Notes: a model not told the origin generated them from the letters alone. 64,000 bases of DNA from Ferruginibacter lapsinanis (GCF_020783315.1 NZ_CP086063.1:1662501-1726500), one strand, 5' to 3'. Positions 21,353 to 29,549 are shown, counted from the first letter of the stretch. Made by a program: numbers and translations.

Positions 21353-21877
21353 TTACTGCTGTAATATTTTCAAATACTGCACCCAGGGGCCAACTTCGGC
21401 CTTGTATTGCTTTGCCATTACCCGGGAGATCTGAGCGATATGGTTAAGATCGTGTACAACCCATGTAGCCAGAAGTTGGGATAAGGTGATCTCTCCAAAA
21501 GCAGGGTGGATGCCTTTTTTATTGCTGTTTTCTTCTGTGATCTTTTTTGAACGCAACTGATCAATATTCGTAGAACGTAATTTTTTAAATTCTTCTAAAA
21601 GTTGCGACAACGATTTTCCTTTACTTTCTTCAAATTGTGCAAAGCGGTCAAAAGGCTCAAATGTTTTGTCTGTTTTATCCGAAAGAATAATTTCCATTCT
21701 GGGAATCCAATCTGTTTTTTCGCCATGAATAAGATGGCCAATAATATCATATACACTCCATGTTTCAGCGCCTTCGTTATTTGAGGTCCAGTCGGTGGAA
21801 ATGTGTTGTACCATAGTAATAAGCACTTCCGGTGTACGCTCAAGTATCTCTATTGATTTTGATAAAGAAAAATTCAT
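21353..21877 (-). CDS. DinB-family protein (DUF664-like four-helix bundle)
   Basis: A 174-residue cytosolic protein of the DinB/YfiT superfamily of metal-binding four-helix bundles, members of which include thiol transferases and damage-induced proteins of unknown role. Candidate metal-binding histidines appear in the first conserved helix (DIIGHLIHGEKTDW) and near the C-terminus (WVVHDLNHIAQISR), the usual positions. No partner gene is obvious; it is convergent with hemN. Confidence 0.82.
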   Translation of the reverse strand: MNFSLSKSIEILERTPEVLITMVQHISTDWTSNNEGAETWSVYDIIGHLIHGEKTDWIPRMEIILSDKTDKTFEPFDRFAQFEESKGKSLSQLLEEFKKLRSTNIDQLRSKKITEENSNKKGIHPAFGEITLSQLLATWVVHDLNHIAQISRVMAKQYKAEVGPWVQYLKILQQ

Positions 21878-22054
21878 TGTTTGTTTTCTTTGTTAATTAT
21901 ATAGCTAAAGATAAAATTAAATTAGTTGTTTGCCTCACTGAAATTTATGTTGAACGGCTCGTTGGCATGCTTAAGCGGAATAAAACAGATGGAAAATAAA
22001 CCTTATATTTATTCTTTTTCAAATTAGCTCCCGTCGTTAACCAACCTTACTATC

Positions 22055-24484
22055 ATGACCAAAAGTTATAAGCTTTTTATTGCCCTCTTGTTTTTACTGA
22101 ATCTGACAATGCTGAACTTGCATGCCCAGGTAAAAATTTATGGAGTAGTTACAAGCAATACTGACAAGCCACTTCAAGGTGTCAATGTTTTATTATTGAA
22201 CAAAACAGATTCTGTCTTAGTGAAGGGAACTATAGCTGCATCAAACGGTACTTTTAATTTTGAAAATATAAATGCCGGCAGATATATAATTTCAGCATCT
22301 TTCAATGGATATACAAGCTATTATAGCAATGAAGTGATTGTTGCAAAAGAAGATGTAAATATTGGAGTGATAAAATTAAAAGGGGAAGAAAAATTATTGT
22401 CTGATGTTACAGTGGTGGCACGTAAACCAATGTTTGAACAAAAGATAGACAGGATGGTCATCAATGTAAAGAACAGCATTACCTCTGCAGGCGGCACAGC
22501 ATTGGAAGTATTGGAAAAATCACCGGGTGTGGTGGTTAACAGGCAAAGTAATTCTATCGGATTGAACGGGAAAAGTGGTGTAGTGGTAATGATCAATGGA
22601 AAGATATCCAGAATGTCTTCTGATGCTTTGGTGCAAATGCTTTCGGGTATGAATGCATCTAATATTGACCGAATAGAATTAATAACCACACCGCCGGCTA
22701 ATTTTGATGCAGAAGGCAATGCAGGCTTTATCAATATCATTTTACTTTCAAATCCAAACAAAGGATTGAATGGTTCTTTTTCTTCTACTATCGGTTATGG
22801 GAAAGGCTATACTACGGCAGGCTCGGTCAACTTTAATTATCGCAATAAAAAAATAAATCTCTTTGGTGATTACTCTTTTAACTGGAACAACCAGGAGCAG
22901 GATTTCAGGTTTTTCAGAAGTTATATCAATGAAGGAGTGGTAACAGATAATTATACTGTATCACTTCGGCATCCGAAAGAAGGAGGACAGAATGCAAGGC
23001 TGGGGATCGATATTCAGGTAACACCTAAAACGGTGATAGGTGCATTGGTTTCCGGCTACAATACAAAATGGCAAATGAATGCAGATAATTCGTTGGCTAC
23101 TTCAAAAAATAATATTCCTGATACCAATATTACTGTGCTTAATCATGAATTGAATCAGTGGAAACATATCATGGGGAATATTAATTTCTCACATACCTTC
23201 AAAGAAGGAGAGGTTATTACTGCAGACCTTGATTATTTGTATTACAAGGATAATAACCCCAATGATTACGATAATAAATATTTTAACAGCGCCGGCACCT
23301 TATTGAGTGAGGAGCAAACAAGAAGCGGCAAACTTACCCCATTGAGTTTTTGGGTAGGTAAGATCGATTATACAAAAAAGCTCGGCAAAAAAGTGAACCT
23401 GGAGGCAGGGGCTAAATTGGCATTGTCGAAATTTTCTAATAGTGTATCGGTGGAAAACGGAGGCGCCGGCAATTGGGTGAAAGATCCTGAACTAACGGCA
23501 GATTATAAATTGAAAGAAAATATAGGAGCGTTGTATACTTCACTGAGTATTGAAGCTTCTGCCAAAACAAGCTTAAAACTGGGGTTGCGGTACGAGCAAA
23601 CTGCATCCAACCTGGGTAGCAATACGCAACAAAATATTGTGGATAGAAAATACGGACGGTTATTCCCCAGCATTTATATCAATCAAAAACTGGATGATAA
23701 AAACGCTGTCAATGTATCTTACAGCCGCCGTATCACCAGGCCAACATTCAATGATATGGCACCTTTTGTGATCTTTATGGATCCTTATACATTCTTCTCG
23801 GGCAACAGTGCATTGCAACCTGCATTCTCTGATATTTATAAAGCTGATTACATGTATAAGAGTTTTGTGTTGTCTGTTTCTTATACAAAAGAAGATGGGT
23901 CGATCGCAAATTTTCAGCCGAAATTATCAAAAGATAATAAGCAGATATATACTTCTGAAAACCTGGATAATATAAAAACGGTCAACATCAGTTTAAGTAT
24001 TCCTGTTACCGTTACTAAGTGGTGGACCATGCAAAACAATATACAGGGAAACTGGCAACAGATAAATACTATTTATAAGAATGGCCCTTTTAGTATTGAA
24101 CAGAAAAATTATAGTTTGAATAGTTCACAAAGTTTTACGTTACCCAATAAATATAGTGTTGAATTGTCCGGGTTCTATTTGTCTAAATATTTATATGGGG
24201 CAGCTGTTAGTAAAAGTTTTAAGATGGTAGATGTTGGGATACAAAAAAAGTTTGGTGCAAATAATAATAAACTTCGCTTCGCCATTTCCGACGTCTTTAA
24301 TGGAGGAGCATGGAGAGCTATCACCGATATACCCGCCGAAAATATTTATGTAGATTATAAATTACGTTTTGGTTACCGTACGTTTAAACTCACCTATACG
24401 CAAAGCTTTGGTAATAAAAAGCTAAACGCCAATCGTAGCCATAACTCGGCTTCGGATGAAGAGCAAAACAGGATGAGAAAATAA
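22055..24484 (+). CDS. TonB-dependent receptor-like outer-membrane protein (OMP_b-brl_3 type)
   Basis: An outer-membrane barrel of 809 residues. The signal peptide is residues 1-25 (ends HAQ). A carboxypeptidase-regulatory-like domain follows (about 26-110), then a plug-like domain (about 115-225, with LEVLEKSPGVVV and IDRIELITTPPANFDAEG), then a long barrel of the family that includes F-N-D-M-A-P and G-N-S-A-L-Q-P motifs. The C-terminus is polar and lacks a terminal aromatic. There is no SusD partner, so it is not a classical SusCD uptake pair. The ligand is unknown. Confidence 0.88.
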   Translation: MTKSYKLFIALLFLLNLTMLNLHAQVKIYGVVTSNTDKPLQGVNVLLLNKTDSVLVKGTIAASNGTFNFENINAGRYIISASFNGYTSYYSNEVIVAKEDVNIGVIKLKGEEKLLSDVTVVARKPMFEQKIDRMVINVKNSITSAGGTALEVLEKSPGVVVNRQSNSIGLNGKSGVVVMINGKISRMSSDALVQMLSGMNASNIDRIELITTPPANFDAEGNAGFINIILLSNPNKGLNGSFSSTIGYGKGYTTAGSVNFNYRNKKINLFGDYSFNWNNQEQDFRFFRSYINEGVVTDNYTVSLRHPKEGGQNARLGIDIQVTPKTVIGALVSGYNTKWQMNADNSLATSKNNIPDTNITVLNHELNQWKHIMGNINFSHTFKEGEVITADLDYLYYKDNNPNDYDNKYFNSAGTLLSEEQTRSGKLTPLSFWVGKIDYTKKLGKKVNLEAGAKLALSKFSNSVSVENGGAGNWVKDPELTADYKLKENIGALYTSLSIEASAKTSLKLGLRYEQTASNLGSNTQQNIVDRKYGRLFPSIYINQKLDDKNAVNVSYSRRITRPTFNDMAPFVIFMDPYTFFSGNSALQPAFSDIYKADYMYKSFVLSVSYTKEDGSIANFQPKLSKDNKQIYTSENLDNIKTVNISLSIPVTVTKWWTMQNNIQGNWQQINTIYKNGPFSIEQKNYSLNSSQSFTLPNKYSVELSGFYLSKYLYGAAVSKSFKMVDVGIQKKFGANNNKLRFAISDVFNGGAWRAITDIPAENIYVDYKLRFGYRTFKLTYTQSFGNKKLNANRSHNSASDEEQNRMRK

Positions 24485-24520
24485 TTGGTGGTGTATAGTG
24501 GCTATCGGAAAATGTATCTA

Positions 24521-24742
24521 CTATATTACCTTAATAATGTTCACCGGGCAATCCTGTGCAATGGTACGTGTGAGTGCTGCAGCAAACTCCGGTATCTGCA
24601 GAATGTAGATGCCTTTTTTTTCGACAGCGTTTAATAATGTGGCTTTACCATCTTTTTTAGAAAGCCTCCAGTAGTCCGGTTGCTTTTCATAGCAGATGTT
24701 GCAGCCAATGCACTTATGACGGTAATGGATAATTTTAGGCAT
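24521..24742 (-). CDS. Small 4Fe-4S ferredoxin
   Basis: A 73-residue single-cluster ferredoxin. Ligands are Cys11, Cys14 and Cys17 (CIGCNIC) with Cys65 before proline (DCP), the arrangement for one 4Fe-4S cluster. It starts 3 bp after the U32 peptidase-family gene and is surely cotranscribed with it, suggesting it serves as that enzyme's electron donor or cluster partner. Confidence 0.9.
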   Translation of the reverse strand: MPKIIHYRHKCIGCNICYEKQPDYWRLSKKDGKATLLNAVEKKGIYILQIPEFAAALTRTIAQDCPVNIIKVI

Positions 24743-24745
24743 CGG

Positions 24746-25984
24746 TTACAAAACTATTTTATACAATTTATCCTTTGCTGTTACTTTTGTTGCAAAAGGA
24801 AAAGTGATCTTATCTCCCCTGCCTGCTTCTTCAGCAATCTCTCCATTCACATACAGTTGTTCTCTTGTTTCTTTTACCATGCCACATGCAGGACCGGTAA
24901 CCATAATGGTATCACCTTTTTTTAGTGAGCCGCTTTCTATCGTAAATTCTCCTACTTGCTTTTTAGGATAATAATTGCTGCCTTTACCCAGGTAAATTTT
25001 CTTTTCTGTGGCGGCGCTGCCGGGGCTCTCTGTCCATTCTCCCAACTTACGACCAAGGTAGTAACCTTCCCAGAAACCACGATTGTACACTTTTGTCAAT
25101 TCAGTTTTCCAGCCTTCAATTTTTTCCTGTGTATAAGTGCCGTTGATAACAGCTTCGGCGGCTTCACGATAGCATTTGGTGGTGGTGTAAACATAATCGG
25201 GGCCTTTACTTCTGCCTTCAATTTTTAATACAGTAACACCGGCGTTAATTACCTGGTCTAAAATATCGATGGTGCAAAGATCTTTCGGCGACATAATGTA
25301 TTCGTTGTCTATCTCCAGTTCTATTCCTGTTTCAAGATCGGTTACTTTATAAGGCCTGCGGCAGTTTTGAGTGCAGGCGCCGCGGTTGGCTGATGAGTTT
25401 TGTGTATGCAGGCTCATAAAACATTTACCCGAAACAGCCATACACAAAGCACCATGTACAAATATTTCTATTTGCAAAGGTTTGCCGGAAATACCCCGTA
25501 TATCTTTTCGGGTGATCTCTGCCGTTATATCGCTTACCTGTTTCAACGTAAGTTCTCTTGCCAGCACCACTACATCGGAGAGAGGAGCAAAGAATTTCAC
25601 CGCTTCTATATTGCTTACATTGGCTTGTGTACTGATGTGCAGGGGTATCTGCATTTGCCGACACATTTCTATAACAGCAAAGTCGGCAGCGATAGCGGCA
25701 TCAATACCTGCAGCTTTCACTTCTGTAAGTATGGTACGCAACAGTTGCAGGTCATGCTGATACATCACGGTATTGAGCGTTATATATGCTTTGATATGAT
25801 GTGCCTTGCATTTTTCCGCAATGGTCTGTATATCTGCAATGGTAATAGGATCGCTCGATTTAGTACGCATGTTCAGTTGCTCTACGCCAAAGTAAATGGC
25901 ATCGGCTCCGGCATTGATAGCTGCCTGTAAAGATTCAAAAGATCCTACGGGAGCAAGGATCTCAGGGGTTGAGTTGTTTTTCAC
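24746..25984 (-). CDS. trhP: U32 family protein, TrhP/YegQ-like tRNA hydroxylation factor
   Basis: A U32 'collagenase-like' family member. The TrhP/YegQ branch is known for prephenate-dependent 5-hydroxylation of U34 in tRNAs. Family landmarks are PEILAPVGSFESL, AGADAIYFG, EIFVHGALCMAVSGKC and the cysteine-rich NRGACTQNC block, whose cysteines probably bind an Fe-S cluster. The start is set at GTG 25984, giving 412 residues beginning just before the conserved P-E-I-L-A-P-V. A longer TTG start at 26005 would lie within a -7 promoter element. A ferredoxin gene follows 3 bp later. Assignment to TrhP rather than RlhA or UbiU/V rests on length and context. Confidence 0.82.
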   Translation of the reverse strand: MKNNSTPEILAPVGSFESLQAAINAGADAIYFGVEQLNMRTKSSDPITIADIQTIAEKCKAHHIKAYITLNTVMYQHDLQLLRTILTEVKAAGIDAAIAADFAVIEMCRQMQIPLHISTQANVSNIEAVKFFAPLSDVVVLARELTLKQVSDITAEITRKDIRGISGKPLQIEIFVHGALCMAVSGKCFMSLHTQNSSANRGACTQNCRRPYKVTDLETGIELEIDNEYIMSPKDLCTIDILDQVINAGVTVLKIEGRSKGPDYVYTTTKCYREAAEAVINGTYTQEKIEGWKTELTKVYNRGFWEGYYLGRKLGEWTESPGSAATEKKIYLGKGSNYYPKKQVGEFTIESGSLKKGDTIMVTGPACGMVKETREQLYVNGEIAEEAGRGDKITFPFATKVTAKDKLYKIVL

Positions 25985-26002
25985 GTTGATTCGATAAGGG
26001 TA

Positions 26003-26010
26003 CAAAGGTA
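26003..26010 (-). promoter_or_regulatory. -7 promoter element for the U32-ferredoxin operon
   Basis: TACCTTTG on the minus strand matches TAnnTTTG. A transcript start about 7 nt on falls near 25996, which favours the GTG start at 25984. Confidence 0.5.
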
Positions 26011-26137
26011 TTATTTATTGAGGATTGGCAGAGAATGAAGTGGCAGGAGGGGCTTCAATTTTACAAGCTGTCAGGCAGAGCTTGTTAAAGCCGGGTTAGT
26101 ATTATTTCTCCCTTTACATTATGTCTTTGTTCATCTT

Positions 26138-27382
26138 CTACTTTGTTCTTTTCAGCGCATACATATTACCATCAAGAGAGGTAAATATGATCTGATCATC
26201 AGTGATTGCAGGAGTAGAAAAGATACCTCCAAGTGTTATGTACATACTCAGGAAATCTTCATTTTTTTTGATGACAGTACCGAAAATATTTTCTTTGAGT
26301 TCATCTCTATCGGTGAAGAATGTTGACCTGTTTTTTTTATAGCCGGGGGTGGAAAAGGACCATTCAATATTGCCGGTTTTTTCATCTAAAGCAAAAAGCT
26401 TACCCATTAATGTGCCGAAGTAAAGCATGGAACGGGTGAAAGAGGTTGACCCGAAGATATTGAACTTAACATTCGTCTTCCATTTTGACAAACCTGTAGC
26501 CGGATCTATAGCATGCATTTCGTAGTCGTCGGAAGTGCCGACGAATACTACTGAGTTGTTGAATGCTGGCGACCCCATAGCCCAACCCTTCGGGAATTTT
26601 CTGTTCCATTCACAATAACCGCCTGTTTTGTTGATGCCATACAAATTATAATCGCGGCTGCCTACAACAATCACATCATTCACTACCAGGGGTGTGCCCT
26701 GCATTTCGCCTTTGGGAAAATACTTGTATCCAACTGATTTGAATTTCCATGCAAGGTCTCCTGTTTTTTTATTTACTGCATAAAAAAAGCCATCGAATGA
26801 TCCAACATATAAGAAGTTACTATCCAGCGCAGGCGTTGCATGAACAACCGCTCCTGTAGCATATTTCCAAACCAATGAGCCATTGTTTGCATTCAGTGCA
26901 TAAATGCTGCCATCGCCTGAACCAAAATACAGCAGCCCATCATTATAAACCGGCGAAGATTGTACATAGTCGGCAAAGCTATACAACTCATATTGTTTCT
27001 CACCTGCTGTAGCAAATTTCCACTTAACAGATCCGGAGTGCCGGTTTACACAATAGCATAACCCATCGCCACTTAAGAAATAGACATCATCGCCGCTAAT
27101 GCAGGCGGTTGATCTTATTTCTCCGCCCGTTTTCAATTTCCATTTTATCGTTCCCTTAGCGGTATTCAGCGCATACATATTGCTGTCGCAACTACCAAAA
27201 AAAACAATACCATCGCTTACTTGCGGCGAACTGTAAATGGGTTTGCCTGTGGCGAATGTCCAGTTAAGTACCGGCTTAGAAGTGAAATCGGCAATACCTT
27301 TTTCTGTTTTGGGTTGACTATAAAGCGGAGTAAAAAAGATCGAATTAATAAAGATGAGTAAGAGAGCGTATCTGGTGTACAT
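26138..27382 (-). CDS. Secreted PQQ-type beta-propeller protein (BamB-like fold)
   Basis: A 414-residue exported protein with a signal peptide (residues 1-23, ends LYSQ) and seven to eight repeated blades of the form W-x-F/Y-x-T-G, V/S-S-P, D-G-x-V/L-Y-F-G-S, D-G-x-x-Y-A-L. These are PQQ/quinoprotein repeats. No lipobox cysteine, no dehydrogenase motifs and no catalytic cap are visible, so it is more likely a scaffold or ligand-binding propeller than a quinoprotein enzyme. True BamB proteins are lipoproteins, which this is not. No functional neighbour. Confidence 0.85.
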   Translation of the reverse strand: MYTRYALLLIFINSIFFTPLYSQPKTEKGIADFTSKPVLNWTFATGKPIYSSPQVSDGIVFFGSCDSNMYALNTAKGTIKWKLKTGGEIRSTACISGDDVYFLSGDGLCYCVNRHSGSVKWKFATAGEKQYELYSFADYVQSSPVYNDGLLYFGSGDGSIYALNANNGSLVWKYATGAVVHATPALDSNFLYVGSFDGFFYAVNKKTGDLAWKFKSVGYKYFPKGEMQGTPLVVNDVIVVGSRDYNLYGINKTGGYCEWNRKFPKGWAMGSPAFNNSVVFVGTSDDYEMHAIDPATGLSKWKTNVKFNIFGSTSFTRSMLYFGTLMGKLFALDEKTGNIEWSFSTPGYKKNRSTFFTDRDELKENIFGTVIKKNEDFLSMYITLGGIFSTPAITDDQIIFTSLDGNMYALKRTK

Positions 27383-27487
27383 ATCTATTAATTTAATGCT
27401 GCTAAATTAATTATATGGTTGTAGTGTGTGGTACCGCTTAAATAATATTTTGACGTTACGATCGATCTTTTCTGATTAACATCTATA

Positions 27488-27516
27488 ATAGGTGCAGGAT
27501 GAAGTCCTGCACCTAT
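27488..27516. repeat. REP-like perfect hairpin
   Basis: ATAGGTGCAGGA and TCCTGCACCTAT form a 12-bp perfect stem around TGAAG. No T run follows on either strand, so it looks like a dispersed palindromic element rather than a terminator. It sits about 100 bp from the PQQ gene's start side. Confidence 0.65.
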
Positions 27517-27618
27517 ACATTACTAAATTAATGACTAAAGTGATGATACTTTAGTAACTCCCCGGCCGCAGGAAAGAGTCTTGCGCCTACCGGAGACGCT
27601 TCCATATAATGTAGATTT

Positions 27619-28164
27619 CTTGCTTTGGGTTGTGGGAGGCTTTCTACCTAATGTAGATTTGTTGCTTTGTGTTGTGGGAAGCTTTCTACCTGATGTAGAT
27701 ATGTTGCTTTAAGTTCTGGGAAACTTTCTACCTAATGTAGATGCGTTGCTTTGGGTTGTGGGAAGCTTTCTACCTGATGTAGATTTGTTGCTTTGGGTTG
27801 TGGGAAGCTTTCTACCTAATGTAGATTTGTTGCTTTGGGTTGTGGGAAGCTTTCTACCTAATGTAGATTTGTTGCTTTGAGTTGTGGGAAGCTTTCTACC
27901 TAATGTAGATATGTTGCTTTGTGTTGTGGGAGGCTTTCCGCTATAAGCGGATGTGTTGCTTTGGGTTGTGGGAAGCTTTCCGCTATAGGCGGATGAGTTG
28001 CTTTGAGTTGTGGGAAGCTTTCCGCAATAGGCGGATGTGTTGCTTTGGGTTGTGGGAAGCTTTCCGCTATAAGCGGATGTGTTGCTTTGAGTTGTGGGAA
28101 GGTTTCCGCTATAAGCGGATGTGTTGCTTTGGGTTGTGGGAAGCTTTCCGCTATAGGCAGATGT
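27619..28164. repeat. 42-bp tandem repeat array, 13 units in two blocks
   Basis: Thirteen contiguous 42-bp units, plus a partial at the left (27595-27618) and a degenerate one at the right (28165-about 28206). Each starts GTTGCTTTGGGTTGTGGGAA, then AGCTTT, then a hairpin. Units 1-7 (27619-27912) carry TCTAC...GTAGA; units 8-13 (27913-28164) carry TCCGC...GCGGA. Two base pairs change in both arms, so pairing is kept. On the minus strand the unit reads as 14 residues (TTQSN-x-S then variable then K-L-P), open from 28215 to 27709 with no signal peptide or recognisable fold. Other frames are also open, so coding is doubtful. Confidence 0.92.
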
Positions 28165-28305
28165 GCTGTTTTGGGTTACAGGAAGCTTTCCGAGACCCAA
28201 GGTAAGTGTCATCACTGATCGACGATGAGTGGGGGAGTACCAAACAAGGTTAAAGCCCCGCCGGGATGGAATTTATTATGATCTTTTTTAGATGTATTTA
28301 CTTCG

Positions 28306-28330
28306 GTTGTTGGTAAAAAACACCAACAAC
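28306..28330. repeat. 9-bp inverted repeat, REP-like
   Basis: GTTGTTGGT and ACCAACAAC are separated by 7 nt of mostly A. It resembles palindromes scattered between Bacteroidota genes. It lies inside a spurious minus-strand frame (28212-28469). Confidence 0.5.
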
Positions 28331-28484
28331 GGCAGGAAGGAGATTGAATTTCTATTATTGTGACAGCTTTAGTTATAGGCCGCAACGTCCCTACCCACGC
28401 ACAATGCTTGAAGAGGAGACGTTGCTGGTAAGAAAGAGCAACTTTTATTTGGTTTTTTACACAGTTCATGTTGTGCGGTCGTTT

Positions 28485-28841
28485 TTAGTCTCGTAATTCT
28501 GTTTCCCATTTTAATTGTCCATTTTTTTTATTACAAATTCCAATTGAACCCATTCCATAGTCGTAGCCTAAATAGTAAATAATTTGTTTGTTCTTAATGA
28601 AGTCAGCTAATTCGTTGGAAGTGTCAACCATTTTTGAGAACAAAGATTTGATGTCATTTAGTTCAGTCAATGCCGATTGTCGTGTTACATTCTCTAAAAG
28701 AATATTGTTTGTCCAACCTGAAACAGAAAAATTTGTTTTGTCTCTGCAACCAAAGGTTAAGTCTCCAACTTTCAATGAATGTCCGTCAGCAAGTAAAATA
28801 AGGGCATTGTTAATTCTGTGTTTTAATTCTTCTGTGTCCAT
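28485..28841 (-). CDS. Hypothetical protein, second gene of an orphan pair
   Basis: A 118-residue soluble protein I do not recognise. There is no signal peptide or membrane segment. The first 60 residues look helical then beta-rich (DLTFGCRDKTNFSVSGWTNN); the C-terminus contains YYLGYDYGMGSIGICN. The start at ATG 28841 is one base after the stop of the upstream gene (TAAAATG), a sign of translational coupling; a TTG at 28850 is less likely. With its partner it forms a two-gene transcript in a repeat-rich island, so a small accessory or immunity-like pair is possible, but nothing in the sequence proves it. Confidence 0.6.
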   Translation of the reverse strand: MDTEELKHRINNALILLADGHSLKVGDLTFGCRDKTNFSVSGWTNNILLENVTRQSALTELNDIKSLFSKMVDTSNELADFIKNKQIIYYLGYDYGMGSIGICNKKNGQLKWETELRD

Positions 28842-28842
28842 T

Positions 28843-29142
28843 TTAATCAATTGTCACGTTCCCAATAATTATAAAGTCAAAGTCGTCTGAATTTTCTTTG
28901 ATGAGTCCACCATTTACTGTTACTGAATAATTTTGGGTCAACGGTTTAAATGTTTCGTCTTTAAAACGTGGTGTCAATTCAATTATGTCGCTTGAAAACG
29001 TTTTACCCTTTATAATCTTTGTCAATTTAATTTTTAGCTTTTGTCCACCACGGTCAGAAAGAATTGTCCCAAATAAATTCCCATAGTCCCATTCAAATGG
29101 TTCTGCTACAACAATTCTTACAGTCTGTCCTTGTAAACTCAT
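28843..29142 (-). CDS. Hypothetical protein, first gene of an orphan pair
   Basis: A 99-residue soluble protein of unknown function, predicted to be mostly beta (MSLQGQTVRIVVAEPFEWD, NYSVTVNGGLI, FDFIIIGNVTID). A good promoter (TTG-N20-TATATTTG, 29180-29210) lies about 40 bp upstream, supporting a real gene. It is followed one base later by the second orphan. Both are bounded by repeats on each side, which is how recently gained accessory DNA often looks. Confidence 0.6.
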   Translation of the reverse strand: MSLQGQTVRIVVAEPFEWDYGNLFGTILSDRGGQKLKIKLTKIIKGKTFSSDIIELTPRFKDETFKPLTQNYSVTVNGGLIKENSDDFDFIIIGNVTID

Positions 29143-29179
29143 TTATGTGTAGGATGTCATTTTAAAATGCCGCATAACT

Positions 29180-29210
29180 CAAATATATACGCAAGATTTG
29201 AAATACGCAA
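29180..29210 (-). promoter_or_regulatory. Promoter of the orphan gene pair
   Basis: On the minus strand, TTG (29210-29208), a 20-nt spacer, then TATATTTG (29187-29180): a full match to the Bacteroidota -33/-7 consensus, about 38 nt before the start codon. Confidence 0.65.
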
Positions 29211-29255
29211 ACTTTTAAACCATTAATTATCAGTTAGTTATTGTTTTATAAATCC

Positions 29256-29298
29256 GCGTTTTTTGTATTGTCAGTTTAATTGACAATATAAAAAACGC
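29256..29298. repeat. 18-bp inverted repeat
   Basis: GCGTTTTTTGTATTGTCA (29256-29273) and TGACAATATAAAAAACGC (29281-29298) pair at 17 of 18 positions around GTTTAAT. It lies upstream of the orphan pair, with T/A runs inside the stem. It could be an operator, a bidirectional terminator or the end of an inserted segment. Confidence 0.6.
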
Positions 29299-29423
29299 AA
29301 GTTTATTTCTTCAAAAGCCAGTGCCCAATAGGTTGTATAACCTTTGCTTATTAGGTTACCATGTCTGTCTGGTATAGTATAAAACGGATGGGCGAACTAT
29401 TTAAATAGTTGATTTATAGACAG

Positions 29424-29549
29424 TTGCCCATTGCTCATTGCTCATTGCCCATTGCCTATTGCTCATTGCCTATTGCTCATTGCCTATTGCTCATTGCCTA
29501 TTGCTCATTGCCCATTGCCCATTGCCCATTGCCCATTGCCCACAGCCCC
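29424..29549. repeat. 7-bp tandem repeat, 18 units, upstream of rpsF
   Basis: Eighteen uninterrupted units of TTGCCCA, TTGCTCA or TTGCCTA. The middle section alternates CTCA and CCTA, giving a 14-bp higher-order period; the last six or so units are uniform CCCA. The array ends about 45 bp before the -7 box of the ribosomal-protein operon. Frames read through it on the plus strand are artefacts. The remaining gene-free DNA around it (29143-29662) otherwise holds only the promoters and inverted repeat listed separately. Confidence 0.93.

Larger units (their letters stand above)
27383..28484. other. Repeat-filled gene-free region
   Basis: About 1.1 kb holding a 12-bp REP-like hairpin (27488-27516), an imperfect GC-rich hairpin (about 27560-27593), a 42-bp tandem array (27619-28164) and a 9-bp inverted repeat (28306-28330). 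Open frames across it exist only because the repeat unit is a multiple of three or because the REP-like sequences happen to be open. Confidence 0.75.

Noticed and set aside
27619-28164. Possible CRISPR array.
   Set aside because: Units are directly contiguous, with no unique spacers, and no cas genes are nearby.
27709-28215. A 168-residue minus-strand frame of 14-residue repeats (TTQSN...KLP).
   Set aside because: The unit is 42 bp, so any frame without a stop stays open. Other frames are also open, there is no signal peptide or fold, and the paired-arm changes favour a nucleic-acid role. Kept as a repeat, not a gene.
28212-28469. An 85-residue minus-strand frame.
   Set aside because: It spans the REP-like inverted repeat at 28306-28330 and has no family features or promoter; the composition looks like translated repeat.
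28485-29187. Integron cassette with attC-like ends around the orphan pair (GCACAAC and GTTATGC text).
   Set aside because: Neither end fits the attC core consensus, no paired attC structure was seen and there is no integrase.
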